Assembly (NCBI RefSeq): GCF_016907835.1
Contig: NZ_JAFBCT010000001.1
Coordinates: forward strand, 3,720,001-3,784,000
Direction: 5' to 3'
Source: Agromyces cerinus
GTDB lineage: Bacteria > Actinomycetota > Actinomycetes > Actinomycetales > Microbacteriaceae
Length of the DNA: 64,000 nt
The translations under genes and the position numbers were made by a program. Position 1 is the stretch's first letter. Every line of letters starts with the position of its first letter. A model generated the notes under the pieces. The model worked only from the letters and a program-made list of their open reading frames with translations. It made no database searches and was not told the DNA's origin. Below are positions 18,037 to 26,345 of the stretch, piece by piece.

Positions 18037-19649
18037 TGCTGCACTTCGAAGCCGCGAGCTCCTCGCCCGGCGAGCCCTGGCTCAACATCGCCATCTTCGG
18101 CGCCTTCGTCGCGATCACGATGATCATCGTGTTCCGCGCGAGCCGCAACAACAAGACCGCTGCCGACTACTACGCCGCCGGCCGCTCGTTCACGGGTGGT
18201 CAGAACGGCTCGGCGATCGCCGGAGACTACCTCTCGGCGGCGTCGTTCCTCGGCATCGTCGGCGCGATCGCGATCACGGGCTACGACGGGTTCCTCTACT
18301 CGATCGGGTTCCTCGTGGCGTGGCTCGTCGCACTGCTGCTCGTCGCCGAGCTGCTCCGCAACACGGGCAAGTTCACGATGGCGGACGTGCTCTCGTTCCG
18401 ACTGAAGCAGAAGCCGGTGCGCATCGCGGCGGCGACCACGACGCTCGTCGTCTGCTTCTTCTACCTGCTCGCCCAGATGGCCGGAGCCGGCGGTCTCGTC
18501 TCGCTGCTCCTCGGCGTCGGAGACCAGCTCGGCCAGGCGCTCGTCATCACCGTGGTCGGCGCGCTCATGATCCTCTACGTGCTCATCGGCGGCATGAAGG
18601 GCACCACCTGGGTGCAGATCATCAAGGCGATCCTGCTCATCGCAGGCGCCGGCGTGATGACCGTCTGGGTGCTCGCGATCAACGGCTTCAACTTCTCGAC
18701 CCTGCTCGACAACGCGGTCGCCGCGACGGGCAACCCCGAGATCCTGAACCCGGGCCTGAAGTACGGCGTCTCCGAGATCGCGAAGGTCGACTTCCTCTCG
18801 CTCGGCCTCGCGCTCGTGCTCGGCACCGCGGCCCTGCCGCACGTGCTCATGCGCTTCTACACGGTGCCCACCGCGAAGGAGGCCCGCAAGTCGGTCGTCT
18901 GGGCGATCTGGCTCATCGGCATCTTCTACGTGTTCACCCTCGTGCTCGGCTACGGCGCAGCGGCCCTCGTCGGCGCCGACGTCATCGCGGCAGCACCCGG
19001 CGGCCCGAACTCAGCAGCCCCGCTGCTCGCGTTCGAGCTCGGCGGGCCGCTGCTCCTCGGCCTCATCTCGGCGATCGCGTTCGCGACGATCCTCGCGGTG
19101 GTGGCGGGCCTCACGATCACGGCGGCGGCCTCCTTCGCCCACGACATCTACGCGAGCGTCGTGAAGAAGGGCAAGCCGGCACCGGGCGCCGAGGTCAAGG
19201 TCGCTCGTCGCACGGTCGTCATCATCGGCATCGTGGCGATCATCGGCGGCATCGGGGCCAACGGCCAGAACGTGGCGTTCCTCGTGGCGCTCGCGTTCGC
19301 GGTCGCGGCATCCGCGAACCTGCCGACGATCGTCTACTCGCTGTTCTGGAAGCGCTTCACCACGCAGGGCGCACTCTGGAGCATGTACGGCGGCCTCGCG
19401 TCGGCGATCATCCTCATCATCTTCTCGCCGGTCGTCTCGGGCTCCGAGACGTCGATGCTGAAGACCGAGTCGATCGACTTCGCGATCTTCCCGCTCTCGA
19501 ACCCCGGCATCGTCTCGATCCCGCTGGCCTTCTTCCTGGGCTGGCTGGGCACGGTGCTCGACAAGAAGAAGGAGGACCCCGCGAAGCAATCCGAGATGGA
19601 GGTGCGCTCGCTCACCGGCGTGGGAGCCGAGAAGGCGACGCAGCACTGA
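18036..19649 (+). CDS. Cation/acetate symporter, SSS family (ActP-like)
   Basis: A 537-residue symporter with about 13 membrane helices and typical ActP/MctC motifs: NNKTAADYYAAGRSFTGGQN, GDYLSAASFLGIVGAIAITG, and LPHVLMRFYTVPTAKEARKS in the middle. Members take up acetate, propionate, pyruvate or glycolate with H+ or Na+. It is encoded with a DUF485 protein, the usual arrangement of yjcH-actP. A second, more distant SSS symporter is encoded on the other side of the same regulatory region, so one LytS/LytTR system may balance two carboxylate carriers. Two hairpins follow the stop. Confidence 0.88.
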   Translation: MLHFEAASSSPGEPWLNIAIFGAFVAITMIIVFRASRNNKTAADYYAAGRSFTGGQNGSAIAGDYLSAASFLGIVGAIAITGYDGFLYSIGFLVAWLVALLLVAELLRNTGKFTMADVLSFRLKQKPVRIAAATTTLVVCFFYLLAQMAGAGGLVSLLLGVGDQLGQALVITVVGALMILYVLIGGMKGTTWVQIIKAILLIAGAGVMTVWVLAINGFNFSTLLDNAVAATGNPEILNPGLKYGVSEIAKVDFLSLGLALVLGTAALPHVLMRFYTVPTAKEARKSVVWAIWLIGIFYVFTLVLGYGAAALVGADVIAAAPGGPNSAAPLLAFELGGPLLLGLISAIAFATILAVVAGLTITAAASFAHDIYASVVKKGKPAPGAEVKVARRTVVIIGIVAIIGGIGANGQNVAFLVALAFAVAASANLPTIVYSLFWKRFTTQGALWSMYGGLASAIILIIFSPVVSGSETSMLKTESIDFAIFPLSNPGIVSIPLAFFLGWLGTVLDKKKEDPAKQSEMEVRSLTGVGAEKATQH

Positions 19650-19654
19650 GAACC

Positions 19655-19688
19655 TCCCGGCGGCGAGAAGTCCCACTCGTCGCCGGGA
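19655..19688 (+). terminator. Hairpin terminator after the ActP-like gene
   Basis: A 12-bp GC-rich stem (19655-19666 with 19677-19688, one G-U pair) begins six bases after the stop codon. Confidence 0.55.
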
Positions 19689-19740
19689 ACCCACTTCGAC
19701 GCGGCGGGAACGCCTGCCCGTGCCGTGTCGTCGATGAAGA

Positions 19741-19775
19741 GGCGGATGCCGCAGCAGCACGCTGCGGCATCCGCC
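19741..19775. terminator. Bidirectional hairpin terminator
   Basis: A perfect 15-bp stem (19741-19755 with 19761-19775) and 5-base loop between the convergent ActP-like and DUF389 genes. Confidence 0.75.
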
Positions 19776-19806
19776 CTCGTCGTTCGTGCCGGGGGTGAAG
19801 CCCCGC

Positions 19807-20805
19807 TCAGCGCACCTCGACCTGGCTGCCCGACTTCACGTCGAGGCTCACCGAGACGTACGACGGCAGCTTGCCGGCGAGATCGTCCTTGTACGTCTCG
19901 AGCGGCGGCAGTTCGCCGCCAGGGCTCTCGACCCCGACCGTGGCCTGCAGGCCGTTCCAGCTGACGCCCGTGATCGAGGCGCCCTTCGTGCCGTCGAGCC
20001 AGTCGTTCGTGACGGAGTGCAGGGTCACGGTCCACGAGGCGACGAACGCGATGATGAGCGAGTTCACGACCAGCGGGATCGCGACCACCGCGGTGAGCAC
20101 CCCGACGATCGTGTACGCGCGCCGGCGGTTCGCGTCGACGACGGCCTCGGGGTCGCGCGGGTAGCCGGCGAGGGTGAAGACGAGCGACCCGGCGATGATG
20201 AGCGCGACGACGTTCGAGAGGAACAGCATCGAGGCGCCGAAGGCCGCGTCGAACTGCCCCTGGCCGAGGCTCACGCCGACCACGCCGAGCGGCGGCACGA
20301 GCGAGATCGAGATCGCGACGCCCGGCAGGATGTTGCTGAGGTCGCGCCGGCACATCGCGAACGCCCCGGCGAGGCCGGTCGCGAACGCGGCGAGCAGGTC
20401 CATGAGGGTTGGCGCCGTGCGACTCGTGACCTGCGGGTTCGTCGTGAGCTGCTGGGGGTCGGGCAGGGTGTACGAGAGCAGCATGCCGAGCACGACGACG
20501 GCGACCATGCCGCCGACGAGCCAGAGCACCGAGCGGCCGACGAGTGATGCCCGGCCCGTCACGATGCCCGCCGCGATGCCGAGGATCGGCGTCGAGAGCG
20601 GGGCGATGATCATCGCCCCGATGACCGTGGCCGTGGAGTCGCCGATGATGCCCGCGATCGCGATGACCGCCGAGAGGAGCAGCATGATCACGAAGCCCGT
20701 GCGCTTGGCACGCACGTCGCCGTGATCGAGGTCGAGCTGGTCGAGCAGCTCGACCGCAGGGTTCCGCCGGTTGTCCGGAATGAGCAGGCCCGCCACTGAC
20801 GACAT
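19807..20805 (-). CDS. DUF389-family membrane protein
   Basis: A 332-residue protein. A short soluble N-terminus (residues 1-35) leads into about six transmembrane helices with the DUF389 hallmarks GDSTATVIGAMIIAPLSTPI and AISISLVPPLGVVG. A soluble C-terminal beta domain of about 100 residues follows, rich in G and V. DUF389 proteins (TIGR00341/TIGR00271-like) are widespread in bacteria and have no settled function. ATG 20805 is used. Downstream is a strong bidirectional hairpin. No operon partner is visible. Confidence 0.85.
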   Translation of the reverse strand: MSSVAGLLIPDNRRNPAVELLDQLDLDHGDVRAKRTGFVIMLLLSAVIAIAGIIGDSTATVIGAMIIAPLSTPILGIAAGIVTGRASLVGRSVLWLVGGMVAVVVLGMLLSYTLPDPQQLTTNPQVTSRTAPTLMDLLAAFATGLAGAFAMCRRDLSNILPGVAISISLVPPLGVVGVSLGQGQFDAAFGASMLFLSNVVALIIAGSLVFTLAGYPRDPEAVVDANRRRAYTIVGVLTAVVAIPLVVNSLIIAFVASWTVTLHSVTNDWLDGTKGASITGVSWNGLQATVGVESPGGELPPLETYKDDLAGKLPSYVSVSLDVKSGSQVEVR

Positions 20806-21034
20806 GGGCCGATGATCTCAGTCGAACCGAGCGGATGCCGCGGCGCAACGCCGGAACGCGGCGCCGTGGCATCGACATGCGCCGGCTGTCGCGACACGCG
20901 ATCGCTCTTGCCGCAAGCCGAGAAGGGGGCGATTCGTCGTTGCTCGAGCCGCCGGCGGCGAGCCTCATGTCGGTGGTGGGTGGCATGCTGGCACGTTCAG
21001 GCAGGGGACATGAACATGGGGGTAGCTCAGACAC

Positions 21035-21862
21035 ATGGATCGCGCGAAGCACACACCGACCGGGCGCGGCTACGGGGCTGAGGAGTTCGCGAAGCTTCCG
21101 ACCGCCGTGCTTGCCCGGTACCGTGGCGAGCTCGAGTGCGAAGAATGTCAGGCCGCCGCCTATTTCGTTCGGAAGCGCCTCAGCGGAACCTCGTACTATT
21201 TCGGCGCGCGCCCACACAAGGATGGCTGCACGCTCGCGACAAGCGCCGGCGAGACGGATCATGCCGACCTCGCTGAAGCGGCACGACGCGAAGCAGAGGA
21301 CGGCATCGTTCGTCTGGTGCCGGATCGCTCCCGGGGTGCCGCTCAGGACCACGTCGAACATGATCCTGAAGCCGAGGAAGGCGCCGGGAACGCGCGGCGC
21401 TACAGCAAGGATGGCGAGGCGGGACGCACGCTCGGAACGATCCAGATGAGCAGCCTCCTCGGTGCACTCCTCCACCGACCCGACTTCGCCGACAGCGACT
21501 ACGAGCTGAGGCTCGAGGACAACACGACGACGACTGTGCACCGCTACTGCGTCGAGCTCAACCAGGTCACGAAGCAACACCACCGTCGCCGGCATCTCTA
21601 TTGGGGAACCGTGCTCTTCGCAGGCGAAGCCGACGACCGAGGCGGCGCGTGGCTGTACACCGCCAAGGGGCTACCGAACCTTCTGATGACCAAGGAGGTG
21701 CTCGAGCAGGTCATGACGGCGAAGAAGATCGATGACATCGCCGATCTTGCCGGCGCATCGTTCATACTCTGGGGCTGGATCAACCTGCCAAAAGACAAAC
21801 CGGGCGGCCGCCCGTTCCTTGTCGCGGGTGAGGCTGACAAGTTCGGCCTCCGCCTCGGCTAG
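21035..21862 (+). CDS. Orphan protein with an N-terminal CCHC zinc-knuckle pattern, function unknown
   Basis: A 275-residue soluble protein that I do not recognise. Residues 35-65 hold C35-x2-C38 and H61-x3-C65 separated by a YFVRKRLSGTSYYF stretch. This resembles the zinc-ribbon found at the N-terminus of CoiA-like nucleases and other nucleic-acid enzymes. Residues 70-130 are acidic and Arg-rich with low complexity. Residues 135-275 form a separate globular domain with HRYCVELNQVT, HHRRRHLYWGTV and GGRPFLVAGEADKFGLRLG. The codon choice is less GC-biased than that of its neighbours, which could mean recent transfer. ATG 21035 follows a TAGCTC box by six bases (leaderless-like), with no clear ribosome site. 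A role in DNA or RNA binding is only a guess. Confidence 0.65.
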   Translation: MDRAKHTPTGRGYGAEEFAKLPTAVLARYRGELECEECQAAAYFVRKRLSGTSYYFGARPHKDGCTLATSAGETDHADLAEAARREAEDGIVRLVPDRSRGAAQDHVEHDPEAEEGAGNARRYSKDGEAGRTLGTIQMSSLLGALLHRPDFADSDYELRLEDNTTTTVHRYCVELNQVTKQHHRRRHLYWGTVLFAGEADDRGGAWLYTAKGLPNLLMTKEVLEQVMTAKKIDDIADLAGASFILWGWINLPKDKPGGRPFLVAGEADKFGLRLG

Positions 21863-21979
21863 CGCGACAGGACCTGGGTTGGTCCGGCGTCGTTCCGGCT
21901 TGACGCGAGGCCAACTCGTCGCTTCACGTGGACTTTCGACCGGCACGTCACGGGTAGGCTTCGAGGCTCGCGCCCGCGG

Positions 21980-22141
21980 TCAACGCTTGCCTTCGTCGAT
22001 CCAGCGCGTGTGAGCCCGGAGCCCGTGGAACACTCCCTGCCTGATGACGACGTACGTCAGCAGCAGAGCGATGAGGAGGCCGAGCGCGGCCGCGGCCCAG
22101 CTGGCGATCGAAATGAGGAGGATCTGCTGGTCGGGTTCCAT
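21980..22141 (-). CDS. Small single-span membrane protein, function unknown
   Basis: A 53-residue protein starting MEPDQQILLISIASW. One long hydrophobic helix (residues 6-33) is followed by a basic tail ending WIDEGKR. The ATG at 22141 lies seven bases after a TACGGT box, the leaderless arrangement common in this window. That makes this short frame credible even though it has no recognised homologue. It stands alone between the orphan CCHC gene and lpd. Confidence 0.6.
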   Translation of the reverse strand: MEPDQQILLISIASWAAAALGLLIALLLTYVVIRQGVFHGLRAHTRWIDEGKR

Positions 22142-22148
22142 AGGCGCA

Positions 22149-22154
22149 ACCGTA
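22149..22154 (-). promoter_or_regulatory. -10 box of a leaderless promoter for the small membrane protein
   Basis: TACGGT on the minus strand, seven bases before ATG 22141. Confidence 0.5.
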
Positions 22155-22324
22155 CCGGCTGCCTGAGCCGTGTGACGTCGGCCGCGAATGGGAGGTAGTG
22201 CCGTCGTGTCCGACACTGGTGCGGCACGGATACAGTGCCGAACCTGGTCGAGGTCGTCCTGCAAGGCGGACTGACCAGTGCGCCCCGTGTTCCTCGGCGA
22301 GCAGCGACTGGCGATCACCCGGTT

Positions 22325-23725
22325 CTACATGTTGATCATGTGCCCCGCGAGGCCGTGGAACGTCTCCTGCAGTGCCTCCGACAGGGTGGGGTGGGTGTGC
22401 ACGTTGCGTGCGAGCTCGAGCGCGCCGAGGTCCCACTTCTGCGCGAGGGTGAGCTCGGGCAGCAGTTCGGAGACGTCGGGCCCGATGAGGTGGCCGCCGA
22501 GCAGCTCGAGGTGCTTCGCGTCGGCGACGAGCTTCACGAACCCGATGGGCTCGCCGAGCCCGTTCGCCTTGCCGTTGGCGCTGAACGGGAACTTCGAGAC
22601 GACCACGTCGTAGCCCTCGTCGCGGGCCTGCTGTTCGGTCAGCCCGAAGCTCGCGACCTGCGGCGAGCAGAACGTGGCGCGCGGCATCATTCGGTAGTCG
22701 CCCAGTTCCATGGTCTCGGCGTCGCCGATGGTCTCGGCGGCGACGACGCCCTGCGCCTCGGCGACATGGGCGAGCATGAGCTTCGCGGTGACGTCGCCGA
22801 TCGCGAAGATGTGCGGAACGTTCGTGCGCATGCGCTCGTCGATGCCGATCGCGCCGCGTTCGGTGAGGGCGACGCCGGCCGCCTCGAGGCCGAAGCCCTC
22901 GACGTTCGGCGCGAAGCCCACGGCCATGAGCACCTTGTCGACCTCGAGCGTGCCCGGTTGCCCGTTGGACGCGGTGTACGAGACGGTGACGGACGCGCCG
23001 TTGTCGACGACCGACCCGACCTTCGTCGACGTGAGGATCGGCACGCCGAGGTTGCGGTACTGGCGGGTGATCTCCTTCGAGACCTCGACGTCTTCATTCG
23101 GCAGCGCCCGGTCGAGGAACTCGATGACCGTGACCTCGACGCCGTAGTTCTTCAGCACGTAGGCGAACTCCATGCCGATGGCCCCGGCGCCGACGATCGC
23201 GATCGAGCGGGGCAGGTCGCGGGTGAGGATCTGCGACTCGTAGGTCACGACGTTCTGCGAGAGCTGCACGCCGGGCAGCAGGCGCACGCGCGAGCCGGTC
23301 GCGATGATCGCGTTCGCGAACGTGACCTGCTCGGTCGTGCCGTCGGACTTCGCGATGTCGATCGCGTTGGGGCCGGTGAACGAGCCTCGCCCGTCGAACT
23401 CGGTGATGCCGTTCTTCTTCATCAGGAAGTGCACGCCCTTGACGTGCTTCTCCGACACCTGGCGGCTGCGGTCGAACGCGACGCCGAAGTCGAAGTGCAC
23501 GTCGCCCGAGATGCCGAACGTGGCGGCCTGGTCGTGGAAGATGTGGGCGAGCTCGGCGTTGCGCAGCAGCGCCTTCGAGGGGATGCACCCGACGTTGAGG
23601 CAGACTCCGCCCCAGTACTTCTCCTCGATCACGGCCACGCTCAGGCCGAGTTGGGCGGCGCGCACCGCGGCGACGTAGCCGCCGGGACCCGCGCCGAGGA
23701 CGACGACATCGAAATGGCTGGTCAT
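22325..23725 (-). CDS. lpdA: Dihydrolipoyl dehydrogenase (E3)
   Basis: A 466-residue flavoprotein that reoxidises the dihydrolipoamide arm of 2-oxoacid dehydrogenase complexes (and the glycine cleavage system) with NAD+. FAD motif GAGPGG is at 11-16, redox disulfide C42/C47 in CLNVGC, NAD motif [10 protein letters not shown] in the middle, the second FAD motif IFAIGDV, and active-site His about residue 445 in HPTLSE near the C-terminus. I chose ATG 23725, seven bases after a TAGTCT box. The frame runs much further upstream but overlaps the divergent transporter gene there. It is a lone gene with no E1/E2 genes beside it. Confidence 0.95.
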   Translation of the reverse strand: MTSHFDVVVLGAGPGGYVAAVRAAQLGLSVAVIEEKYWGGVCLNVGCIPSKALLRNAELAHIFHDQAATFGISGDVHFDFGVAFDRSRQVSEKHVKGVHFLMKKNGITEFDGRGSFTGPNAIDIAKSDGTTEQVTFANAIIATGSRVRLLPGVQLSQNVVTYESQILTRDLPRSIAIVGAGAIGMEFAYVLKNYGVEVTVIEFLDRALPNEDVEVSKEITRQYRNLGVPILTSTKVGSVVDNGASVTVSYTASNGQPGTLEVDKVLMAVGFAPNVEGFGLEAAGVALTERGAIGIDERMRTNVPHIFAIGDVTAKLMLAHVAEAQGVVAAETIGDAETMELGDYRMMPRATFCSPQVASFGLTEQQARDEGYDVVVSKFPFSANGKANGLGEPIGFVKLVADAKHLELLGGHLIGPDVSELLPELTLAQKWDLGALELARNVHTHPTLSEALQETFHGLAGHMINM

Positions 23726-23732
23726 GGCTTCC

Positions 23733-23738
23733 AGACTA
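23733..23738 (-). promoter_or_regulatory. -10 box of a leaderless promoter for lpdA
   Basis: TAGTCT on the minus strand, seven bases before ATG 23725. Confidence 0.6.
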
Positions 23739-23867
23739 GGGTCGCGACGGTGCCGACGCACCGGGGAATCCGGGCGGGCGACCGAGGGCGGATGCCGCGG
23801 CTGCCGAGCTTCGGCGGATTCCGGACAAGCACCCCGGCAGCCGTGTCGGGTGGTCGGTGGCCGGGCG

Positions 23868-23873
23868 TACGCT
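23868..23873 (+). promoter_or_regulatory. -10 box of a leaderless promoter for the EamA transporter
   Basis: TACGCT six bases before GTG 23880. Divergent from the lpdA promoter about 130 bp away. Confidence 0.6.
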
Positions 23874-23879
23874 CGACCG

Positions 23880-24878
23880 GTGAGCACCAGCACCGCACCG
23901 AACGCCGTCGCCGCGGCATCCGCTTCGTCGCAGCCGAACCGGCTGTCGACGTGGCTGCAGTTCCTCGGCATGGGCGTGGTCTGGGGTGCCAGCTTCCTCT
24001 TCATGAAGGTCGCCCTCGAGGGGGTCGCCTTTACGCAGGTCGCATGGTCGCGACTCGTGCTCGGCGGCCTCACGCTCGGGGTCATCGTGCTCGTCATGCG
24101 GCCGCGCGTCACGTCGCCGGCGGGGGAGCGCGGGCCGGTGCTGCCGCGGCAGCCGATCGTGTGGCTGCACTTCGCGGTCATCGCGATCAGCGGATGCGTC
24201 GTGCCCCACATGCTCTTCGCCTGGGCCGAACTGCACGTCTCGTCGAGCCTCGCCTCGATCTACAACGCCGTCACCCCCATCACGACGGCACTCATGGCGA
24301 CCCTCGCGTTCCGCGTCGAGAAGCTCGCCGCCGCGCAGTGGGCCGGGGTGCTCGTCGGCATCGCGGGCGTCGTCGTGATCATCGGTCCGTGGCAGTACGC
24401 CGCGCTCACCGGCAGCCTCCTCGGTCAGCTCGCTTGCCTCGGGGCGGCCGTCTGCTACGGCTTCACGTTCGGGTACACCCGCAAGTTCCTGAGCACGCGG
24501 CCGATCGCGCCGGCGACGTTCGCCTTCCTCAACATCGGCATCGCGGGCGCGATCATGCTCGTGCTGACCCCCGTGATCGCCTGGCAGCCGGTCGAGCTCG
24601 ACCTCGCGATCGTCGGCTCGCTGCTCGCCCTCGGCGTGCTCGGCACCGGGCTCGCCTACATCTGGAACATCAACGTGCTGCGGGCCTGGGGCCCGACGAA
24701 CGCGTCGACGGTCACGTACGTCACGCCCGTGGTGGGCGTCGCCCTCGGGGTGCTGCTGCTCGGCGAGCGCTTCTCGTGGCACGAGCCGATCGGGGCCGTG
24801 CTCGTGCTCCTCGGCATCCTGCTCGCGCAGGGCCGCCTGCGCCTGCCGCGCCGGGCGGGAAATTCGTCGGTCGAGTAG
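23880..24878 (+). CDS. EamA-family (DMT superfamily) transporter
   Basis: A 332-residue membrane protein with ten predicted helices arranged as two EamA repeats. The first contains [17 protein letters not shown] and the second [18 protein letters not shown]. Drug/metabolite transporters of this type export amino acids, nucleosides or other metabolites. The substrate here is unknown. GTG 23880 is chosen for its leaderless promoter; upstream in-frame codons overlap the divergent lpdA region. Unusually, the TAG stop codon and the last three sense codons lie inside a palindromic repeat (24869-24942), so the C-terminal residues may have been set by insertion of that repeat. Confidence 0.85.
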   Translation: MSTSTAPNAVAAASASSQPNRLSTWLQFLGMGVVWGASFLFMKVALEGVAFTQVAWSRLVLGGLTLGVIVLVMRPRVTSPAGERGPVLPRQPIVWLHFAVIAISGCVVPHMLFAWAELHVSSSLASIYNAVTPITTALMATLAFRVEKLAAAQWAGVLVGIAGVVVIIGPWQYAALTGSLLGQLACLGAAVCYGFTFGYTRKFLSTRPIAPATFAFLNIGIAGAIMLVLTPVIAWQPVELDLAIVGSLLALGVLGTGLAYIWNINVLRAWGPTNASTVTYVTPVVGVALGVLLLGERFSWHEPIGAVLVLLGILLAQGRLRLPRRAGNSSVE

Positions 24879-24942
24879 CGACGCAGGAGCGTATCGAGAC
24901 CACGTGGCGGTCTCGATACGGCGCTGGCGCGCCTACTCGACC
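24869..24942. repeat. REP-like palindrome (GGTCGAGTAG...CTACTCGACC family)
   Basis: Imperfect inverted repeat with arms 24869-24901 and 24909-24942. It opens with GGTCGAGTAGCG, passes through GTATCGAGACC / GGTCTCGATAC at the centre and closes with CTACTCGACC. A second full copy lies inside the PhnE fusion gene (37398-37474) and a half copy lies near 61570. The element supplies the stop codon of the EamA gene. Confidence 0.75.
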
Positions 24943-24985
24943 GGCTGGCGGGCTGGCGCGCGTGCCTGCACGACAGAACTCGGGG

Positions 24986-25014
24986 TTGACAGGCGCGCAC
25001 GAGCATGGTTGGTT
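24986..25014 (+). promoter_or_regulatory. Promoter of the YtrA-ABC operon
   Basis: A consensus -35 TTGACA (24986-24991) is followed after 17 bp by TTGGTT (25009-25014). The -10 region overlaps the palindromic operator. Confidence 0.55.
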
Positions 25015-25038
25015 AGTTACACAAGTAATGAACCAACC
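25007..25038 (+). promoter_or_regulatory. Palindromic operator, probably for the YtrA-type repressor
   Basis: A 14-bp arm GGTTGGTTAGTTAC (25007-25020) and its near-complement GTAATGAACCAACC (25025-25038) flank a 4-base spacer, with 12 of 14 positions matching. It overlaps the -10 region and lies 43 bp before the regulator's start, as expected for autorepression. Confidence 0.65.
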
Positions 25039-25080
25039 AAGGTTCGGCGCAGCAGGAACACGGCAGACAGTTGGGCGGGT

Positions 25081-25440
25081 ATGGACGAATCGCGTCCGAT
25101 CTTCATCCAGATCGCAGAACAGATCGAGAACGACATCATCGAGGGCACGCTGCCGGAAGGTGGCCAGATCCCCTCGACGAACGAGTTCGCGGCGTTCCTG
25201 CGCGTCAACCCGGCCACCGCATTGAAGGGGGTGACCCGCCTTGTCGACGACGGCATCGTGGAGAAGCGAAGGGGCATCGGCATGTTCGTGACGACCGGCG
25301 CCCGCGAACGGCTCATCGAGCGCCGGCGGGCGGGCTTCGCCGCCGAATACCTCAGACCACTCATCATCGAGGCCGAGAAGCTCGGCATCGGCATCGACGA
25401 ACTCGCGGGCATGCTCCGCGCGGAAAGGATCAACTCATGA
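25081..25440 (+). CDS. YtrA-subfamily GntR transcriptional regulator
   Basis: A 119-residue GntR-type repressor of the short YtrA kind: a winged helix-turn-helix at residues about 8-72 (PIFIQIAEQIENDIIEGTLP, then STNEFAAFLRVNPATALKGV) followed by only about 45 residues of helical dimerisation tail. YtrA regulators sit at the head of ABC transporter operons and repress them. Here the stop overlaps the ATPase start by 4 bp (ATGA). The palindrome at 25007-25038 is the likely operator. The inducer is unknown; in other genera such operons respond to cell-wall or lipid II-binding agents. Confidence 0.85.
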   Translation: MDESRPIFIQIAEQIENDIIEGTLPEGGQIPSTNEFAAFLRVNPATALKGVTRLVDDGIVEKRRGIGMFVTTGARERLIERRRAGFAAEYLRPLIIEAEKLGIGIDELAGMLRAERINS

Positions 25441-26345
25441 CCGGCACAGTGGTGCGCGCCACCGGCCTCACGAAGCGCTACGGCTCGTTCACGGCCGTCG
25501 ACGCGGTCGACTTCACGCTCGAGGAGAACCGCATCTACGGCCTCCTCGGGCGGAACGGGGCGGGCAAGACGACGATCATGCAGCTGCTCACCGGCCAGTT
25601 GTTCCCCGATGGGGGCACGCTCGACGTCTTCGGCCGCGAGCCCGCCGAACACGCCGACGTGCTGCGCCAGATGTGCTTCATCGCCGAGTCGCAGCGCTAC
25701 CCCGACAGCTTCAAGGCCGCGCACGTGTTCAAGGCGGCGCCGTGGTTCTTCGAGAACTGGGATGCCGCGTTCGCGGAGCAGCTCATCGCCGACTTCCGCC
25801 TGCCGCTGAACCGCTACATCAAGAAGCTCTCGCGCGGCCAGCTCTCAGCCGTCGGCGTCATCGTGGGTCTCGCGAGCCGCTCGCCGCTCACGTTCTTCGA
25901 CGAGCCCTACCTCGGGCTCGACGCCGTGGCCCGCCACATCTTCTACGATCGCCTGCTCGAGGACTACGCGGAGCACCCGCGCACGATCGTGCTCTCGACC
26001 CACCTGATCGACGAGGTCGCGAACCTGCTCGAGCACGTCATCCTGATCGACCAGGGCCGCATCCTCTTCGATCGCGACGCCGACGAACTGCGCGGGTCGG
26101 CGACGACCGTCGCGGGTCCGCGAGCCGCGGTCGAGTCGTTCGTGGCCGATCGGCCCGTCATCGGGCGCGAAGGCCTCGGCGGACTGGCATCCGCCACCAT
26201 CGACGGCCGTCTCGACCAGGGCGAGCGCATCAAGGCCGCTGAGCTCGGACTCGAACTCGCACCCGTCTCGCTCCAGCAGCTCATCATCCACATGACCGGC
26301 ACCGACCTGAGTGCCGACACGACCGACCGGGAGGTCGCAGCATGA
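25437..26345 (+). CDS. ABC transporter ATP-binding protein (YtrA-linked)
   Basis: A 302-residue ATPase with Walker A GRNGAGKTT, a Q-loop near QMCFIAESQ, signature LSRGQLSAV and Walker B FFDEP, followed by an H-loop in STHLIDEV. The signature departs from LSGGQ (Arg at the third position), as is common in this exporter group. Residues after about 225 form a C-terminal domain. It overlaps the regulator gene and the permease gene by 4 bp on each side, so the three are one operon. Likely powers efflux or membrane-stress defence together with the downstream permease. Confidence 0.85.
   Translation: MTGTVVRATGLTKRYGSFTAVDAVDFTLEENRIYGLLGRNGAGKTTIMQLLTGQLFPDGGTLDVFGREPAEHADVLRQMCFIAESQRYPDSFKAAHVFKAAPWFFENWDAAFAEQLIADFRLPLNRYIKKLSRGQLSAVGVIVGLASRSPLTFFDEPYLGLDAVARHIFYDRLLEDYAEHPRTIVLSTHLIDEVANLLEHVILIDQGRILFDRDADELRGSATTVAGPRAAVESFVADRPVIGREGLGGLASATIDGRLDQGERIKAAELGLELAPVSLQQLIIHMTGTDLSADTTDREVAA

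Noticed and set aside
21018..21034. GGGGGTAGCTCAG resembling the 5' end and D-arm of a tRNA
   Set aside because: No anticodon stem, TTCGA loop or acceptor 3' arm follows; instead a protein frame starts at 21035. Best read as a leaderless -10 (TAGCTC).
20806..21034. Short frames in the gap between the DUF389 and orphan genes
   Set aside because: No conserved peptide, ribosome site or hairpin; treated as non-coding.
22235..25225. 996-codon plus-strand frame spanning lpdA and the EamA gene
   Set aside because: It is antisense to lpdA and out of frame with EamA; the translation is low-complexity and has no credible start.
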